Assembly (NCBI GenBank): GCA_041917755.1
Contig: JAYRWY010000011.1
Coordinates: 1 to 64,000, forward strand
DNA: 64,000 nucleotides
Origin: RGZA01 sp041917755
GTDB lineage: Bacteria; Pseudomonadota; Alphaproteobacteria; UBA9219; RGZA01
Direction of reading: 5' to 3'
Both the position numbers and the translations under genes were made by a program. A model generated the notes under the pieces. It did no database searches. It had not been told where the DNA came from and was given only the letters and a program-made list of their open reading frames with translations. Each line of letters opens with the position of its first letter. Positions within the stretch are counted from its first letter, which is position 1. Below, in pieces: positions 1 through 9,097 of this stretch.

Positions 1-172
1 ATACACCTTAGCAAGTCCCTACCGGATACTTTACACGCCCAGGTTGGTTTTTCGAGCAAAGCCGAACCAAAAACCACACAAAATACAAGCAAAAACAAAG
101 CTTTATTAGACTTTGCTTTTGTAGCACGATCAACCTTCCGAACAGATTCGGATTTTTCAGGAGAACAGGCAC
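1..172 (+). other. nrdA upstream leader region
   Basis: This stretch precedes nrdA and has no convincing gene. Two weak inverted repeats are visible: TTGGTT at 44-49 with AACCAA at 65-70, and CAAAG at 96-100 with CTTTG at 111-115, the second extended by flanking A and T runs. A clear ribosome binding site (AGGAG) ends about 9 bases before the nrdA ATG at 173. A tandem NrdR box was looked for and not found convincingly. The stem-loops could be leader structures or the tail of a gene to the left; this is inference. Confidence 0.3.
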
Positions 173-2086
173 ATGTTTGATATCGTCCAAGTTGAACAAG
201 GCCCTAAAGTCATTATTGATCGCTCACGCAATAGCCGTTTGACCAGTTTTGGTCATGCGACACTGGCTGACCGTTACCTGATTCAGCAAGAAGACCCGCA
301 GGACATGTTTGCCCGCGTTTCTATGCAATACGCCGATGATACGGCTCATGCCCAACGCATGTATGACTATATCAGCAATCTATGGTTCATGCCTTCCACC
401 CCTGTGCTTAGCAATGGTGGCACCGAACGTGGCCTTCCTATTTCCTGCTTCTTGAACGAAGCATCTGACAGCCTTGATGGCATTGTTGGCCTATGGAATG
501 AAAACGTATGGCTTGCATCCAATGGCGGCGGTATCGGCAGCTATTGGGGTAATTTGCGTTCGATTGGCGAAAAAGTAAAAGGTGGCGGTAAGACCTCTGG
601 TATTATGCCATTCATCAAGGTGATGGATGCATTAACCCTGGCCATCAGCCAAGGAAGTCTGCGTCGCGGTTCTGCGGCGACCTATCTTCCTGTCAGCCAT
701 CCTGAAATTGAAGAATTCATTGAAATGCGTCGCCCAACCGGCGGTGACAGCAACCGTAAATCACTCAACCTGCATCACGGCATTGTTATTCCAGATGCGT
801 TTATGCGCGCTGTTGAAAACGATGAAGAATGGGGTTTAACCAGCCCGAAAGATGGCAGCATCATTCGCCGTATTTCTGCTCGTGGTTTGTGGATCCGCAT
901 TCTTACCGCACGCATTGAAACGGGCGAACCATACATGCTGTTCATTGACCATGTGAACCGCGCCATTCCAGAACACCACAAGCTGGCTGGTTTAAACGTA
1001 AAAATGTCCAACCTGTGCAGCGAAATCACCCTGCCAACCGGCATTGATCGTTTTGGCGAACAACGCACGGCTGTGTGCTGCCTGTCCTCACTCAACCTTG
1101 AATATTTCTTGGAATGGCAAGACCACCCAACCTTTATCTCTGACTGCTTACGTTTCCTGGACAACGTGCTGCAGGACTTTATTGAAAATGCGCCTGACCA
1201 CATGAAGCGTGCACGCTATGCCGCGATGCGCGAACGCTCAATTGGTTTGGGTGTGATGGGCTTCCACTCCTTCCTTCAGGCACAAAATGTTCCTTGGGAA
1301 TCTGTGATGGCCAAGGTTTGGAATAAGCGCATGTTCAGCCACATTAAGCGTCATGCTGATCAAGCCTCTGTTATGCTTGCCGAAACCAAAGGCCCATGCC
1401 CAGATGCCAAGGATTACGGCATTATGGAACGCTTCTCGAACAAGATCGCGATTGCTCCTACCGCATCCATCTCCATCATCTGCGGCGGTGCCTCACCCGG
1501 TATTGAGCCAATTGTTGGAAACTCCTTCACACATAAAACACTGTCGGGCTCCTTCCCTGTTCGCAATAAATACCTTGAACAGGTTTTGGAAAAGCATGGC
1601 CGCAATGATGAAGCAACATGGAGCAGCATCACCACCAATGAAGGTTCCGTTCAACATCTCGACTTCCTTGATGAACATGAAAAGACTGTTTTCAAAACTG
1701 CTTTTGAAATTGATCAACGTTGGGTCATTGAACTTGCCGGTGATCGTTCTCCCTATATTTGTCAGGCACAAAGCTTGAACATCTTCTTGCCAGCGAATGT
1801 TCACAAGAAAGATCTGCATCAAATCCACTTTCAAGCATGGAAGAAAGGCGTGAAGAGCTTGTACTATTGCCGCTCACGTTCAATCCAACGTGCTGAAAAC
1901 GTGGAAACTGCAAAGGTTAACTTTGGTGCAGCGACCCCTACCAAGTATGCCGCCAATGACGAACCACGCTTACCCATGGGCATTGGCCTTGCCGTTGCGA
2001 GTGCAGCAGCATCAATGACACAGCCCTTTAACCATGAAAATAATGATGAAAGTAATAAATACGAGGAATGCTTGGCATGTCAGTGA
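173..2086 (+). CDS. nrdA: Ribonucleoside-diphosphate reductase class Ia, alpha (large) subunit
   Basis: Catalytic subunit that reduces ribonucleoside diphosphates to deoxy forms using a radical delivered from NrdB. Visible landmarks are redox Cys92 in ISCFLNE, the radical-site set Asn280/Cys282/Glu284 in NLCSEITLP, the partner cysteine in VCCLSSLNLE (302/303), the radical-relay tyrosine pair Tyr564-Tyr565 in SLYYCRS, and a C-terminal CLAC pair (633/636) for re-reduction. At 637 residues it is about 120 shorter than E. coli NrdA. It begins directly in the core with no N-terminal ATP-cone, so overall-activity feedback by dATP is probably absent. The start has an AGGAG site 9 bases upstream. nrdB follows after one small gene. 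Confidence 0.96.
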   Translation: MFDIVQVEQGPKVIIDRSRNSRLTSFGHATLADRYLIQQEDPQDMFARVSMQYADDTAHAQRMYDYISNLWFMPSTPVLSNGGTERGLPISCFLNEASDSLDGIVGLWNENVWLASNGGGIGSYWGNLRSIGEKVKGGGKTSGIMPFIKVMDALTLAISQGSLRRGSAATYLPVSHPEIEEFIEMRRPTGGDSNRKSLNLHHGIVIPDAFMRAVENDEEWGLTSPKDGSIIRRISARGLWIRILTARIETGEPYMLFIDHVNRAIPEHHKLAGLNVKMSNLCSEITLPTGIDRFGEQRTAVCCLSSLNLEYFLEWQDHPTFISDCLRFLDNVLQDFIENAPDHMKRARYAAMRERSIGLGVMGFHSFLQAQNVPWESVMAKVWNKRMFSHIKRHADQASVMLAETKGPCPDAKDYGIMERFSNKIAIAPTASISIICGGASPGIEPIVGNSFTHKTLSGSFPVRNKYLEQVLEKHGRNDEATWSSITTNEGSVQHLDFLDEHEKTVFKTAFEIDQRWVIELAGDRSPYICQAQSLNIFLPANVHKKDLHQIHFQAWKKGVKSLYYCRSRSIQRAENVETAKVNFGAATPTKYAANDEPRLPMGIGLAVASAAASMTQPFNHENNDESNKYEECLACQ

Positions 2087-2161
2087 TATACTGATTTTGT
2101 TAATCGGTATTGATGGTTGGTTAAAAACAGACCAAACAAGCGTATAGAAAGAGTAGAACCT

Positions 2162-2485
2162 ATGAAGAAATCAAAATCGCTTCTTCCGCTCACGCCAAAT
2201 ACCATGGTTAGCTTCCGTCAGGAAATCGTCGTAGATACGTCTGCCCTTTTACAAAAAGCTGTAAAGAAGCAATTGCATGACAAGCTTCCTGAATTGACCC
2301 AAGAAGGTCGTGATATGTCTTACCTTGCCGCGTTTGAAGCGCTGCGTATGTTCCGACATATTACTCAGGAACAAAACACCCATTATTCAGAACACGAGAA
2401 AACTCAGTTGGCAGAAGTTGAGGTTGAGTGGTGCCTGGATATTCTGGGTCGTCTGCAACGCGCTGGTAAAATTGACAGCGAATAG
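2162..2485 (+). CDS. Small conserved-looking protein between nrdA and nrdB, unknown function
   Basis: A 107-residue frame between nrdA and nrdB on the same strand. I do not recognise the family. It begins MKKSKSLLPLTPN, is rich in Glu/Gln/Lys helices in its second half (about residues 28-105), and has no signal peptide or membrane segment. An in-frame ATG at 2117 would add 15 residues, but neither start has a strong ribosome site; the 2162 start has a weak GAGTAG upstream. It does not look like a detached ATP-cone, glutaredoxin or NrdI. Position suggests co-transcription with the reductase, but no function can be inferred beyond that. Confidence 0.7.
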   Translation: MKKSKSLLPLTPNTMVSFRQEIVVDTSALLQKAVKKQLHDKLPELTQEGRDMSYLAAFEALRMFRHITQEQNTHYSEHEKTQLAEVEVEWCLDILGRLQRAGKIDSE

Positions 2486-2607
2486 CGCTTAAAACTACCC
2501 ACCGAATCTATCTATTCCCCCTACTTTTTTCTACGTCCCATTCTATATCCATAGCTATGCTTGAGCTTTGTATATCAGTCATTTTATAACCATCAAACGA
2601 GCTGTAC

Positions 2608-3570
2608 ATGTCCAATCTTCTCACCGCAAATCCTGTCTATAAGCCATTCCATTATCCATGGGCCTATGAAGCATGGCAGAAACAGCAACAGCTCCATTGG
2701 TTACCAGAAGAAGTTCCGCTAGCTGATGACGTGAAGGATTGGCACAAGAAACTAACGCCAGGCGAACAAAACCTGCTTACGCAGATTTTCCGTTTCTTCA
2801 CGCAGGCTGACGTAGAAGTAAACAACTGCTACATGCGCCATTACAGCCGCGTTTTTAAACCAACCGAGGTGTGCATGATGCTTGCTGCGTTTTCCAATAT
2901 GGAAACCGTGCACATTGCCGCCTATTCCCATTTGCTTGATACGATTGGCATGCCTGAGGCTGAATACTCAGCATTCTTAAAGTACAAAGAAATGAAGGAT
3001 AAGTACGATTACATGCAAGGGTTCACAGTAGATAACCCACGTGAAATCGCACGCACACTTGCTGTATTTGGCGCATTTACCGAAGGCCTCCAATTATTTG
3101 CATCCTTTGCTATTCTCATGAACTTCCCACGCTTCAATAAAATGAAGGGCATGGGGCAAATCGTAACATGGTCAGTGCGCGATGAAACTTTGCATTGCCA
3201 ATCCATCATTCGCCTGTTCCGTACCTTTGTTGAAGAAAACCAAGGTATATGGACCGAAGACTTCCAGAAAGAACTGTACAAATCCTGCGACACCATTGTG
3301 CACCACGAAGATGCCTTTATTGATTTGGCATTTGAAATGGGCGCGATTGAAGGCCTTACCCCGCAGGAAGTTAAGAACTACATCCGTTACATTGCAGATC
3401 GCCGTCTGACCCAGTTGGGACTACAACCCATCTACAAGTCAGAAAAAAATCCTCTCCCTTGGATGGATGAAATGCTTAACGGTATGGAACACGCCAACTT
3501 CTTTGAAGCGCGCGCCACCGAGTATTCCAAGGCCGCCACCCAGGGAAGCTGGGAAGAAGCGTTCGAATAA
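2608..3570 (+). CDS. nrdB: Ribonucleoside-diphosphate reductase class Ia, beta (radical) subunit
   Basis: Di-iron, tyrosyl-radical subunit that supplies the radical to NrdA. The metal ligands are readable: Asp68 (FFTQADVEV), Glu99 and His102 (METVHIAAY), Glu159 (FTEGLQLFASF), Glu193 and His196 (RDETLHCQ). Tyr106 lies four residues after His102, exactly where the E. coli radical Tyr122 lies, so this is a class Ia rather than a tyrosine-less class Ic enzyme. Length 320 residues is slightly under the enterobacterial size and typical of alphaproteobacterial forms. About 120 non-coding bases separate it from the small upstream gene. Confidence 0.95.
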   Translation: MSNLLTANPVYKPFHYPWAYEAWQKQQQLHWLPEEVPLADDVKDWHKKLTPGEQNLLTQIFRFFTQADVEVNNCYMRHYSRVFKPTEVCMMLAAFSNMETVHIAAYSHLLDTIGMPEAEYSAFLKYKEMKDKYDYMQGFTVDNPREIARTLAVFGAFTEGLQLFASFAILMNFPRFNKMKGMGQIVTWSVRDETLHCQSIIRLFRTFVEENQGIWTEDFQKELYKSCDTIVHHEDAFIDLAFEMGAIEGLTPQEVKNYIRYIADRRLTQLGLQPIYKSEKNPLPWMDEMLNGMEHANFFEARATEYSKAATQGSWEEAFE

Positions 3571-3649
3571 CGCTTAAAACCCATAATATAAGGCGTTTGC
3601 AACTAATTTAACCTGCCATTTCGCTCTCGGAATATGAGAGTATTTTGGT

Positions 3650-4333
3650 ATGGCTGAGAATAAGTACCGCATAACCCGTAGACATTTCTTTGCGCTCGCT
3701 GGTGCTGCTGTCTGCACGGCGACGGGCACGTATGCAGCTGGCCAAGAATATTATGACGATACCATTCAACACTTTAATCCAGAACAAACGACTGGACCAA
3801 AAATCGGTATTTTGTTCTCCGGCTCGCGTATGCGCCTTAATGCAGCACTCAGACTATATGATGAACATAAGATTGATACCTTGCTGATTGTAGGTAGCCC
3901 GCGTTCTGTTGCCTCTAGTGTTCGCCGCACCCGTGCCATGGTCTACGCAAGGCACAGTGATGGAAGCTCCATTCGCAATAGCCGACAGTTGTTTTTTGTG
4001 CCACGGGAAAAAAATGATACTGTTAAAGATGCACGAGATGCCTGCCAATGGCTTGCAGATGCGCATGGCGAACGCCCCTTTGATGAAGGCACAAATCTAG
4101 TAATTATTACATCAGGCTGGCATGCGTTGCGATGCAATCGCCATTTCCGCCATTTCATGAATGAACAAAACAGACGCCTAACGGGATTTAGGGACAGATT
4201 CCGTATCACCACTCACGCGATAGAAGATGATGCGTATACCACCCTGCGTAAGTTTATAAAAATGCGTATGGAAACGTTTTATAGAGGCAGCATACGCATT
4301 GCTCGCGCTGTTAACCCCACTGCAACTCCATAG
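3650..4333 (+). CDS. YdcF/ElyC-type DUF218 protein with a Tat-like leader
   Basis: A 227-residue protein with an N-terminal twin-arginine motif (RITRRHFFALAG, Arg10-Arg11) and a hydrophobic stretch to about residue 30, so it is likely exported or anchored. The rest matches the DUF218 fold: LFSGSRMRLNAALRLY, the NDTVKDA acidic/Thr segment and LVIITSGWHALRC are the usual three conserved blocks. E. coli relatives (ElyC, SanA, YdcF) influence envelope integrity; the enzymatic activity of the family is not settled. It is followed 78 bases later by a MgtC-type gene on the same strand. Confidence 0.82.
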   Translation: MAENKYRITRRHFFALAGAAVCTATGTYAAGQEYYDDTIQHFNPEQTTGPKIGILFSGSRMRLNAALRLYDEHKIDTLLIVGSPRSVASSVRRTRAMVYARHSDGSSIRNSRQLFFVPREKNDTVKDARDACQWLADAHGERPFDEGTNLVIITSGWHALRCNRHFRHFMNEQNRRLTGFRDRFRITTHAIEDDAYTTLRKFIKMRMETFYRGSIRIARAVNPTATP

Positions 4334-4411
4334 TACAAACGAATCCTTGTTGGATTATTCACTTGGTATGAACATAAAAGTTTAGACTCTAAATCATTCA
4401 AAGGCATCCCC

Positions 4412-5119
4412 ATGCTGGAAACAATCTTCACGCCTGAAAACATCACCATCCTAAGCCATCTATCCTATGCCATGTTAGCAGGTGCCTGCATTGGCTTTGA
4501 GCGCAGCTATTATGGCCGTCCAGCGGGATTTCGTACCCATACCATTGTTTGCCTTGCCTCGAGTGTATTGATGGTGGTGACCGTCAACCAGTTGGAGTGG
4601 ATGGGTGCAGCAACCCCAGATGTTATCAAAACCGATCCCACCCGAATGGCACAAGGGATTATGACCGGTATTGGTTTTCTTGGTGCAGGTGTAATTTATA
4701 AGGAAGGCTTTACGGTTCGTGGCCTAACCACAGCTGCCTCTATTTGGATAACCGCAGCAATTGGTATCTTATTTGGTGTTGGGCTTTATTTCCCGGCTGT
4801 CCTGGCAACGACAATGACTATTGGCGTGCTATCTCTATTCCATCACGTTGAACGTTGGATGCCCAAACATAGCTATGTTCACTTCAACATCAGCTTCCAG
4901 CGCAAGAACCGTATGCCTGAAGAAGAGCTTAAGAAACTGCTGCAAGGCATTGGTTTTAGCATTGGCAATGTTAGCTATCATATAGTTGATGATGGCGAAA
5001 TCTCTGAGTACCGCTCTGTTATCAGAACTAAAGACCATAGCGCGGTTAAGCGTTTGGCCGAGCATCTCATCGCTATGGATGTTGTCCATGAATTTAAAAT
5101 TGCCCCTTCAGGCGACTAA
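4412..5119 (+). CDS. MgtC/SapB family membrane protein
   Basis: 235 residues. The N-terminal 150 residues hold about four to five membrane segments with the family motifs GACIGFERSYYGRPAGFRTH and GIGFLGAGVIYKEGFTVRGL. A soluble C-terminal domain of about 80 residues (from RNRMPEEELKKLL) resembles the ACT-like tail of MgtC proteins. MgtC proteins act on magnesium homeostasis or on the F1Fo ATP synthase in pathogens; most environmental homologues are uncharacterised. The stop codon overlaps that of convergent hpnE by four bases (CTAA). Confidence 0.88.
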   Translation: MLETIFTPENITILSHLSYAMLAGACIGFERSYYGRPAGFRTHTIVCLASSVLMVVTVNQLEWMGAATPDVIKTDPTRMAQGIMTGIGFLGAGVIYKEGFTVRGLTTAASIWITAAIGILFGVGLYFPAVLATTMTIGVLSLFHHVERWMPKHSYVHFNISFQRKNRMPEEELKKLLQGIGFSIGNVSYHIVDDGEISEYRSVIRTKDHSAVKRLAEHLIAMDVVHEFKIAPSGD

Positions 5120-6387
5120 ATTTTAGCTAAATTCTGCGGCGGTATAATCTGCTCAGCCGCACTGCGGCCCGAGCGAATAGCACCTTCTATCGTGGATGGA
5201 AGGCCGGTATTGGTCCAATCACCGCATACGACAAGATTGGTATGCCGCGCAGCAATGCCTGGACGGCGAATAACTTGTTCTGGAGTTGCCGCAAAAGTAG
5301 CACGCTTTTCCTTAACAATCCGATACGTCGGAACCGACTGACTATCAAGGCCATAAACTTTGGCAATATCTTGCCATAGCAATTTGGCAATATCATCTGC
5401 TGATAAATCTACAATTTTCTCAGCCGCACTGGTGGTGGTTGAAACCAAATGTGGCTTTTCAAATATCCATTCAACATTACCGCCGATGACGCCTAAAATT
5501 CCTGTCTCGCTTTTGGGGAGAACCGCGACTTTAAAATGCGCATTAACAATACTCCGGAACTCGGTTGGCGTAGGTAGAGACGGCAACATATCATTTACTA
5601 CCCAAGCCGGCAGTGCCAAGACAACCCAATCCCATTCAGCCAGATGCACATCTTCATCTGCAAATTGCAGTGCTTTGATTTCATCTACTTCAATCCGGAT
5701 TGCGCGCAAGCGCTTTCCGTAATGAATAGTCACGCCACGGTTTTTTAAAAATTGTTCTGCTGGATCTACAAAACTCTGTGACAACCCTTCTTTTACAATG
5801 ACTGGCTTGCACCCTATGCCACCGGCACCAAAGGCTTCGCGTAGAACGTTGGCAAACACCATAGCGCTGGCTTCTTCGGCTTGTGTATTCATGATGGCCA
5901 CTGCCAATGGCTGCCAGAAGCGTTTGTAAAGTACAGATTGAGTATCAAGGCGCTGTACGACTGTTTCCCAGCGATTGGCTGTCATGATGCTCAGGGCGCT
6001 TAGATAATCTTGCCAATTTGTATCAGGAATTCGGGCATTGGGATCAAACACCCAGCTCGGAAAGCGGCCCAGTCCCATTTTTAAAGACCAGTGCTGGCCC
6101 GTTTGAATATCGGTGAAGGGAAATACTGGCGCGTTGGCAATCTGTAAGGTGTTTTCTGCGCCAATCATCATGAGGTACGAAAGAGCCGCCTCATTACAAG
6201 ACAGCATTAAATGGTTGCCGTTATCAATCAGACAATCCAGTTCCTTATCATGATAAGAACGGCAACGTCCGCCTGCGTGCTGGCCAGCTTCGTATAGTTT
6301 TACGTTATGGCCCGATGCAGACAAATGAACAGCTGCGGATAACCCAGCTAACCCTGCACCAACAATATGAACAGTACCAACTGGCAT
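5116..6387 (-). CDS. hpnE: Hydroxysqualene dehydroxylase (squalene-associated FAD desaturase)
   Basis: Last step of the bacterial HpnCDE route: reductive removal of the hydroxyl from hydroxysqualene to give squalene. The 423-residue protein opens with a Rossmann FAD motif (HIVGAGLAGLSAAVHL, about residues 7-22) followed by LYEAGQHAGGRCRS, and ends with the second FAD motif of amine-oxidase-like flavoproteins (VVCGDWTNTGLPSTIEGAI). It is the fourth gene of hpnA-C-D-E and begins 3 bases after the hpnD stop, so translational coupling is likely. It converges on the MgtC-type gene. Confidence 0.93.
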   Translation of the reverse strand: MPVGTVHIVGAGLAGLSAAVHLSASGHNVKLYEAGQHAGGRCRSYHDKELDCLIDNGNHLMLSCNEAALSYLMMIGAENTLQIANAPVFPFTDIQTGQHWSLKMGLGRFPSWVFDPNARIPDTNWQDYLSALSIMTANRWETVVQRLDTQSVLYKRFWQPLAVAIMNTQAEEASAMVFANVLREAFGAGGIGCKPVIVKEGLSQSFVDPAEQFLKNRGVTIHYGKRLRAIRIEVDEIKALQFADEDVHLAEWDWVVLALPAWVVNDMLPSLPTPTEFRSIVNAHFKVAVLPKSETGILGVIGGNVEWIFEKPHLVSTTTSAAEKIVDLSADDIAKLLWQDIAKVYGLDSQSVPTYRIVKEKRATFAATPEQVIRRPGIAARHTNLVVCGDWTNTGLPSTIEGAIRSGRSAAEQIIPPQNLAKI

Positions 6388-6390
6388 GGG

Positions 6391-7254
6391 TTAAAACCAC
6401 GACTTGATAAGAATGCCAATTTTTTCAAAGGCAGTTAACCCCACGCGAAGACGGGGAAAATCCCAACCGGTCTCCAATAATACGCGCAAGATTTTTTCGT
6501 AGTAATCGCGCATCAGGCGCGCTGGCTTCATGGCTTTTTTATTACATTTATCCATCGCTTCATCGGCGGCATCAAAATGCTCTACTGCGCGGCGGGATAC
6601 AGCGCGGCACGCATGATCCAATGAATGATGCTGCAGGATAGCAGCAAGGTTATCGGTTGGAATTCCGGCTTCCTCAAGTGCTTCAAGGGGCAGATACAAA
6701 CGCCCACGTAATGCGTCCTCATCAATGTCACGAAGGATATTGGTAAGCTGCAGCGCGCGCCCCAAATGATACGCAACCTCGATACCTGCCTCGGATACTT
6801 CACCAAATATACGCACACTGACACGGCCAACGGCGCTGGCGACACAATCGCAATAGGTGTCAAGCTCATCCCATGTCGGAGCCACAATGGTTTGCTGCGC
6901 ATCCATTTCCATACCATCAATTATGGATATGAAGTCTTTTTCAATCAGTGAAAATTCCTTCACAGGATCAATCAGCAATTCCATGACGGGATGTGTCGCA
7001 TTTCCTTTAAACAGTTCCTGGGTGTGAATGCGCCATTCCTGCAACATGGCCAAACGTTTATCTGCAGCCAATTCACAATCTGCGATATCGTCTACAACCC
7101 TGCAGAACGCATATAAACCAAACATGCCCAAACGGCGTTCATGAGGCAATGCCATCATACCAAGCAAGAATGAACTACCGGAATTTTTGACATGCGTCAG
7201 CACATCATCAGCGGTTTTGGCCGTTAGCAGTGGTGAGATGGCTTCATCGGTCAT
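6391..7254 (-). CDS. hpnD: Presqualene diphosphate synthase
   Basis: Condenses two farnesyl diphosphates into presqualene diphosphate. The 287-residue all-helical prenyl-condensing fold shows the first aspartate-rich motif as DDIAD (55-59) and the second inside NILRDIDEDALRGRLYLP. HpnD and HpnC are paralogues; this one is assigned to HpnD by the YAFCRVVDDIADC and TGWDFPRLR blocks and by its place next to hpnE. Its start shares a base with the hpnC stop at 7254, indicating a coupled operon. Confidence 0.92.
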   Translation of the reverse strand: MTDEAISPLLTAKTADDVLTHVKNSGSSFLLGMMALPHERRLGMFGLYAFCRVVDDIADCELAADKRLAMLQEWRIHTQELFKGNATHPVMELLIDPVKEFSLIEKDFISIIDGMEMDAQQTIVAPTWDELDTYCDCVASAVGRVSVRIFGEVSEAGIEVAYHLGRALQLTNILRDIDEDALRGRLYLPLEALEEAGIPTDNLAAILQHHSLDHACRAVSRRAVEHFDAADEAMDKCNKKAMKPARLMRDYYEKILRVLLETGWDFPRLRVGLTAFEKIGILIKSWF

Positions 7255-8078
7255 TATAAAAACGCGCGGCAGACGCCGTGTAAAATGGCAAGAAGAATAG
7301 CAGGCTTAGATAGCTTAACATTATCACAAAGTGGGTCACGCTTTTCCAGAAGCTTTATTAGGCTTTCAGCCAGTGCATGTATGATGGATGTTTCAAGCTT
7401 CAGGCGAATATCCGGCACATGGCGTGGCAAATCACGCGCGATCACCATCATTGGCTTTAATCGTTCCAACTGCATATCTATTACTTTACGCAATGCTGGT
7501 GTTGATGCAGCCTTGGACAAATCACCGGGGTTGGTTCCGGCCTTTTCCATATCATCCAGTGGCAAATACACGCGGTCAACTTCACGGTAATCATCCGCGC
7601 AATCTTGAACATGGTTGATGATTTGCAATACCGAACATAACGCATCATTTGATGGCCATGCCTTCTCGCCTACGCCATGCAAGGCGAGCACATAACGGCC
7701 AACCGGTGATGCAGAATAACGGCAATAATCAAGCAATTCCTGCCAGTTTTGATAACGGCGTTTTACAGCGTCTTGCTTAAATGCGCGCAACAACTCCGAG
7801 GCATGCTGTGGCAAAACTTTTGATTGTTGCAAACTTTTGCGTAGCTCAACAGCAACCGTAACATCATCGCCATTGCCAATGAGGCATTCATCAAAGCGCG
7901 TCAGGCGTTTGATTTTTTCATCCGGATCCATCAATGGATCATCGCCAATGTCATCTGCCGCACGCGCGAAATTATAATAAGCATGAATATGTGGGCGCAA
8001 ATCCGCGCGAATAAGAAACGATCCTACCGGAAAGTTTTCGGTGTCTTTGTTTTTAACAGGAGGGTTAGCAATAGCCAT
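7254..8078 (-). CDS. hpnC: Hydroxysqualene synthase
   Basis: Converts presqualene diphosphate to hydroxysqualene. The diagnostic N-terminal block TENFPVGSFLIRADLRPHI is followed by FARAADDIGDD (first Asp motif), and the second motif lies in NHVQDCADDYREVDRVYLP. I chose the ATG at 8078 because it leaves about 12 residues before TENFPVGS, as in relatives, and overlaps hpnA by only 14 bases. Earlier in-frame starts are ATG 8102 and GTG 8117. None of the three has a strong ribosome site, which fits coupling to hpnA translation. Confidence 0.9.
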   Translation of the reverse strand: MAIANPPVKNKDTENFPVGSFLIRADLRPHIHAYYNFARAADDIGDDPLMDPDEKIKRLTRFDECLIGNGDDVTVAVELRKSLQQSKVLPQHASELLRAFKQDAVKRRYQNWQELLDYCRYSASPVGRYVLALHGVGEKAWPSNDALCSVLQIINHVQDCADDYREVDRVYLPLDDMEKAGTNPGDLSKAASTPALRKVIDMQLERLKPMMVIARDLPRHVPDIRLKLETSIIHALAESLIKLLEKRDPLCDNVKLSKPAILLAILHGVCRAFL

Positions 8079-9051
8079 TTGACTTAAACCATATGGTTGC
8101 ATCTTTGATGGCTTCACTTGCTGGGCGGTGGGTATAGCCCAGCTGAACCTCAGCCTTCTTACTGGAAAAATACATTTTCTTAGCGGCCATACGCAGGCTG
8201 TCGGTGGTCAGCATCGGCTCAATCTTGGTTAGCATCGCAATCCCTTCCATGGCCATGGCGACAGGATAAAGCGCAGTACGCGGTAGTTTTACACGTGGTG
8301 GCTTGAAACCAGCCTGCTTGGCGATCATGCCCAGTATTTGCTCAAGGGACAGGTTTTCACCGCCCAAAATGTACCGTTGCCCTGCTACGCCTTTTTGAAA
8401 TGCCAATAAATGGCCACGTGCTACATCATCGACATGGGCTACATTTAATCCCGTATCAACATAGGCAGGAATGCGGCCACGCACACTATCAACAATAATA
8501 CGTCCCGTGGGGGTTGGCTTAATATCGCGTGGCCCAATCGGCGTAGACGGGTTAACAATCACCACCGGAAGCTTTTGCTCCAGTGCCATGTTTTGCACAA
8601 CTTGTTCGGCAAGAAATTTGGAATGTTTATACACACCAATCATATCAGCTTCAGTTACTGGGGTGTCTTCATCTGCTGGGGAGCCATCCTTGTTATTGCC
8701 CAATGTTGCAACTGAGCTAGTATACACAATTCGTTTAACGCCGGCTTTTAAGGCAGCTTCCATCAGCATGCTGGTCCCTACCACATTGGCCTGATACATC
8801 TGCTGGGGCTTTGGTACCCAAATGCGATAATCGGCGGCAACGTGCAGCAGGCCTTCACAACCCTTCACCGAAGAAATAAGGGAAGCTTCGTCCTCCAAAC
8901 TGCCTTCAACCAATTCAACATTTAAATCCAAAATATTGCGGCGATCGCTATTGGGCCGGACAAGGCAGCGTACCGTATAGCCAGCGGCCAGAAAGTGGCG
9001 AGCCACGGCAGCCCCCACAAAACCCGTAGCTCCGGTAATTAAAACCTTCAT
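8065..9051 (-). CDS. hpnA: Hopanoid-associated sugar epimerase (NAD-dependent SDR)
   Basis: 328-residue extended short-chain dehydrogenase. The NAD motif GATGFVGAAVA lies at residues 7-17 and the catalytic YxxxK appears as YKHSK in GVYKHSKFLAEQ, with the preceding Ser in YTSSVATLG. HpnA enzymes supply or modify the ribose-derived side chain of extended hopanoids; that role is family knowledge. It is the first gene of the minus-strand hpn operon and is divergent from fur across a 46-base gap. The C-terminus overlaps the hpnC start. Confidence 0.92.
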   Translation of the reverse strand: MKVLITGATGFVGAAVARHFLAAGYTVRCLVRPNSDRRNILDLNVELVEGSLEDEASLISSVKGCEGLLHVAADYRIWVPKPQQMYQANVVGTSMLMEAALKAGVKRIVYTSSVATLGNNKDGSPADEDTPVTEADMIGVYKHSKFLAEQVVQNMALEQKLPVVIVNPSTPIGPRDIKPTPTGRIIVDSVRGRIPAYVDTGLNVAHVDDVARGHLLAFQKGVAGQRYILGGENLSLEQILGMIAKQAGFKPPRVKLPRTALYPVAMAMEGIAMLTKIEPMLTTDSLRMAAKKMYFSSKKAEVQLGYTHRPASEAIKDATIWFKSNGYC

Positions 9052-9063
9052 TTTCTAAACCTT

Positions 9064-9092
9064 TTGTCTTTTAAACTGAACTTCGTTATATA
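9064..9092 (+). promoter_or_regulatory. Probable fur promoter giving a leaderless transcript
   Basis: A -35 element TTGTCT (9064-9069) and a -10 element TATATA (9087-9092) are separated by 17 bases. Transcription would begin at about 9098, the A of the fur ATG, so the message would have no leader or almost none. There is correspondingly no ribosome binding site before that ATG. Confidence 0.5.
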
Positions 9093-9097
9093 GACTT

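Noticed and set aside
75..91. Possible NrdR box before nrdA
   Set aside because: Only about 11 of 16 positions match and no second box at the right spacing is present.
775..1203. Long open frame antisense to nrdA
   Set aside because: It lies wholly opposite the conserved catalytic core of nrdA and its translation shows no recognisable domain; codon structure follows the sense gene.
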